DNA of 5,122 nucleotides from an uncultured Clostridia bacterium. Lineage in GTDB: Bacteria > Bacillota > Clostridia > TANB77 > CAG-508. A model generated the notes under the pieces. It had not been told where the DNA came from. It did no database searches and saw only the letters and a program-made list of their open reading frames with translations. Both the position numbers and the translations under genes were made by a program. Below, piece by piece: positions 4,570 to 5,122 of the stretch; position 1 is the stretch's first letter, and each line of letters begins with the position of its first letter. The stretch covers positions 1-5,122 of the forward strand of contig CAPZDM010000095.1 in assembly GCA_948745425.1 (NCBI GenBank). Direction: 5' to 3'.

Positions 4570-4640
4570 TATCCTTATATTTCGTATTCAGGATATGTCA
4601 CTCAAGCGAAAATTCGCCTGAGTTAATATTTGAGCGACAT
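4570..4640 (-). repeat. Third, partial module: overlapping alternative hairpins
   Basis: ATGTCACTCAA (4595-4605) can pair with TTGAGCGACAT (4630-4640). CTCAAGCGAA (4601-4610) can pair with TTCGCCTGAG (4613-4622). Both use 4601-4605, so the two stems exclude each other. The odd pair in each is a G-U wobble only in RNA of the - strand, so the structures suit the transcript of the antirepressor gene. A small stem, TATCCT/AGGATA (4570-4575/4590-4595), takes the place of hairpin 2. The CTCAA arms echo the other modules. Confidence 0.6.
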
Positions 4641-4668
4641 AGAAGCAGTTTCTTCTTTATTGTAATAC
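4639..4668 (+). repeat. 30-bp direct repeat motif, copy 2, overlapping the antirepressor stop
   Basis: Partner of 4534-4563 (28 of 30 identical). Its last base is the first base of the antirepressor stop codon (CTA at 4668-4670, TAG on the - strand). The repeat therefore begins exactly where the coding region ends. Confidence 0.85.
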
Positions 4669-5122
4669 TATTTTCTGGAGCTTATATCTGGGAAGGATAG
4701 TTGCTCGTAGGAAGGGATTTTCACGAAGTAATCTTTAACATGGATACCAGCTTGTTCAAAAATGGTTTTAAGTACTATAGCGATTTCATGTGGTGCTGCT
4801 CCTTCTAATTTCATGATCCGTTCCACTAATCTTCCTAGGTTTGCAGCTCCTTCAAAAGCAGATGGAGGCAACGTATACTCATAAGTTGTCGAGTATGTAG
4901 GCAAGAACGCCGCTGCCAATGCATCCTTGGCTTTTAGCTGATAATTTATCAATTTATCTACTAATTTAGGATTATTTTCTTGCATAGATGGAGTAATTGA
5001 TATTTTTGCAAGCCATAAAGGAATGAAATCTAGTTTTAATGCGATTACTTCATTATTAATATCAAATACCCCTGCCGGAAATTTCCGGCAGCCCTGTTGC
5101 AATAGTAAATCCTTTTGAATTT
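4668..5122 (-). CDS. Phage antirepressor with P22-type N-terminal domain (5' end outside window)
   Basis: The frame is open from the right edge (first full codon at 5120) to TAG at 4668-4670, about 151 residues. The start lies outside. A TTG at 5102 has no ribosome binding site and lies inside a conserved domain, so it is not the start. The visible segment begins DLLLQQGCRKFPAGVFD and continues with IALKLDFIPLWLAKISITP and LVDKLINYQLKAKDALAAAF. This is the second half of the P22 antirepressor N-terminal domain, where (L/I)(D)F(L/I)PLWLAKI is the hallmark. The last 75 residues (PTYSTTYEYTLPPSAFEGA...FPDISSRK) are mainly helical and not recognised. Antirepressors bind and inactivate phage repressors to promote induction. 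The GC content is visibly higher than that of the neighbours, suggesting separate ancestry. Transcription runs towards the nuclease gene. Confidence 0.82.
   Translation of the reverse strand, partial: IQKDLLLQQGCRKFPAGVFDINNEVIALKLDFIPLWLAKISITPSMQENNPKLVDKLINYQLKAKDALAAAFLPTYSTTYEYTLPPSAFEGAANLGRLVERIMKLEGAAPHEIAIVLKTIFEQAGIHVKDYFVKIPSYEQLSFPDISSRK
5072..5091. repeat. Perfect 20-bp palindrome inside the antirepressor gene
   Basis: Ten bases CTGCCGGAAA... are followed by their exact complement, centred between 5081 and 5082, so the 20 bases at 5072-5091 read the same on both strands. They encode the stretch GCRKFPAG of the antirepressor. A site this long and GC-rich stands out in this window. 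It may be a protein-binding site or a by-product of the codons. Confidence 0.6.

Noticed and set aside
4438..4668. Type III toxin-antitoxin (RNA antitoxin repeats upstream of an RNase gene)
   Set aside because: The repeats are 105 bp apart with hairpins and lie on both sides of the gene. The protein is a 337-aa PD-(D/E)XK type, not a small ToxN-like RNase.

Overview
The window reads as the backbone of a low-GC plasmid or phage-plasmid, probably from a Firmicutes-type host. This rests on the very AT-rich DNA (the non-coding parts are almost pure A/T), the strong AAGGAGG-type ribosome binding sites, and a Rep_3 initiator next to a ParA/small ribbon-helix-helix partition pair. The sequence alone does not fix the genus.

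Layout. Bases 1-68 hold the last codons of a gene that starts outside the window, followed by a candidate terminator (92-134). Bases 135-356 look like the replication origin: an AT-rich stretch, an 8-bp inverted repeat in a small G-rich island, and six complete 21/22-bp iterons plus a truncated seventh. The truncated iteron runs straight into a near-consensus promoter (TTGACA, 18 bp, TATAAT) for the initiator gene (407-1438, +). A bidirectional terminator (1463-1487) separates it from the convergent partition operon (2755 to 1677, -), made of a 257-aa ParA and a 101-aa RHH protein that overlap by one base. Tandem 9-bp repeats of consensus TTATATAAG lie on both sides of the operon: 9 units at the promoter/leader and about 16 units in two blocks beyond the 3' end. 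They are the likely centromere and operator.

From about 2890 to 4670 lies a compact accessory region. It has a 63-aa acidic/coiled-coil protein of unknown function, preceded by a possible 8-codon leader peptide, and a 337-aa protein (4332-3319, -). The 337-aa protein combines a helical, HTH-like N-terminus with a C-terminal MmcB-like PD-(D/E)XK nuclease domain. The nuclease gene is bracketed by hairpin-rich modules in inverted orientation (3166-3280 and 4438-4563), with a further partial module at 4570-4668. A 12-bp motif (TTACTATCATAT, or its complement) recurs in the -10 region of both accessory promoters and inside the hairpins, which suggests one regulated unit. This is the least explained part of the window and the best candidate for an undescribed element.

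The right edge (4668-5122, -) holds the 3' part of a P22-type phage antirepressor gene, with visibly higher GC than the rest. It suggests phage ancestry or a recent transfer. Working together, Rep acts at the iterons to replicate the plasmid and probably represses itself, and ParA, the RHH protein and the repeats segregate it. The nuclease cassette and antirepressor are accessory.
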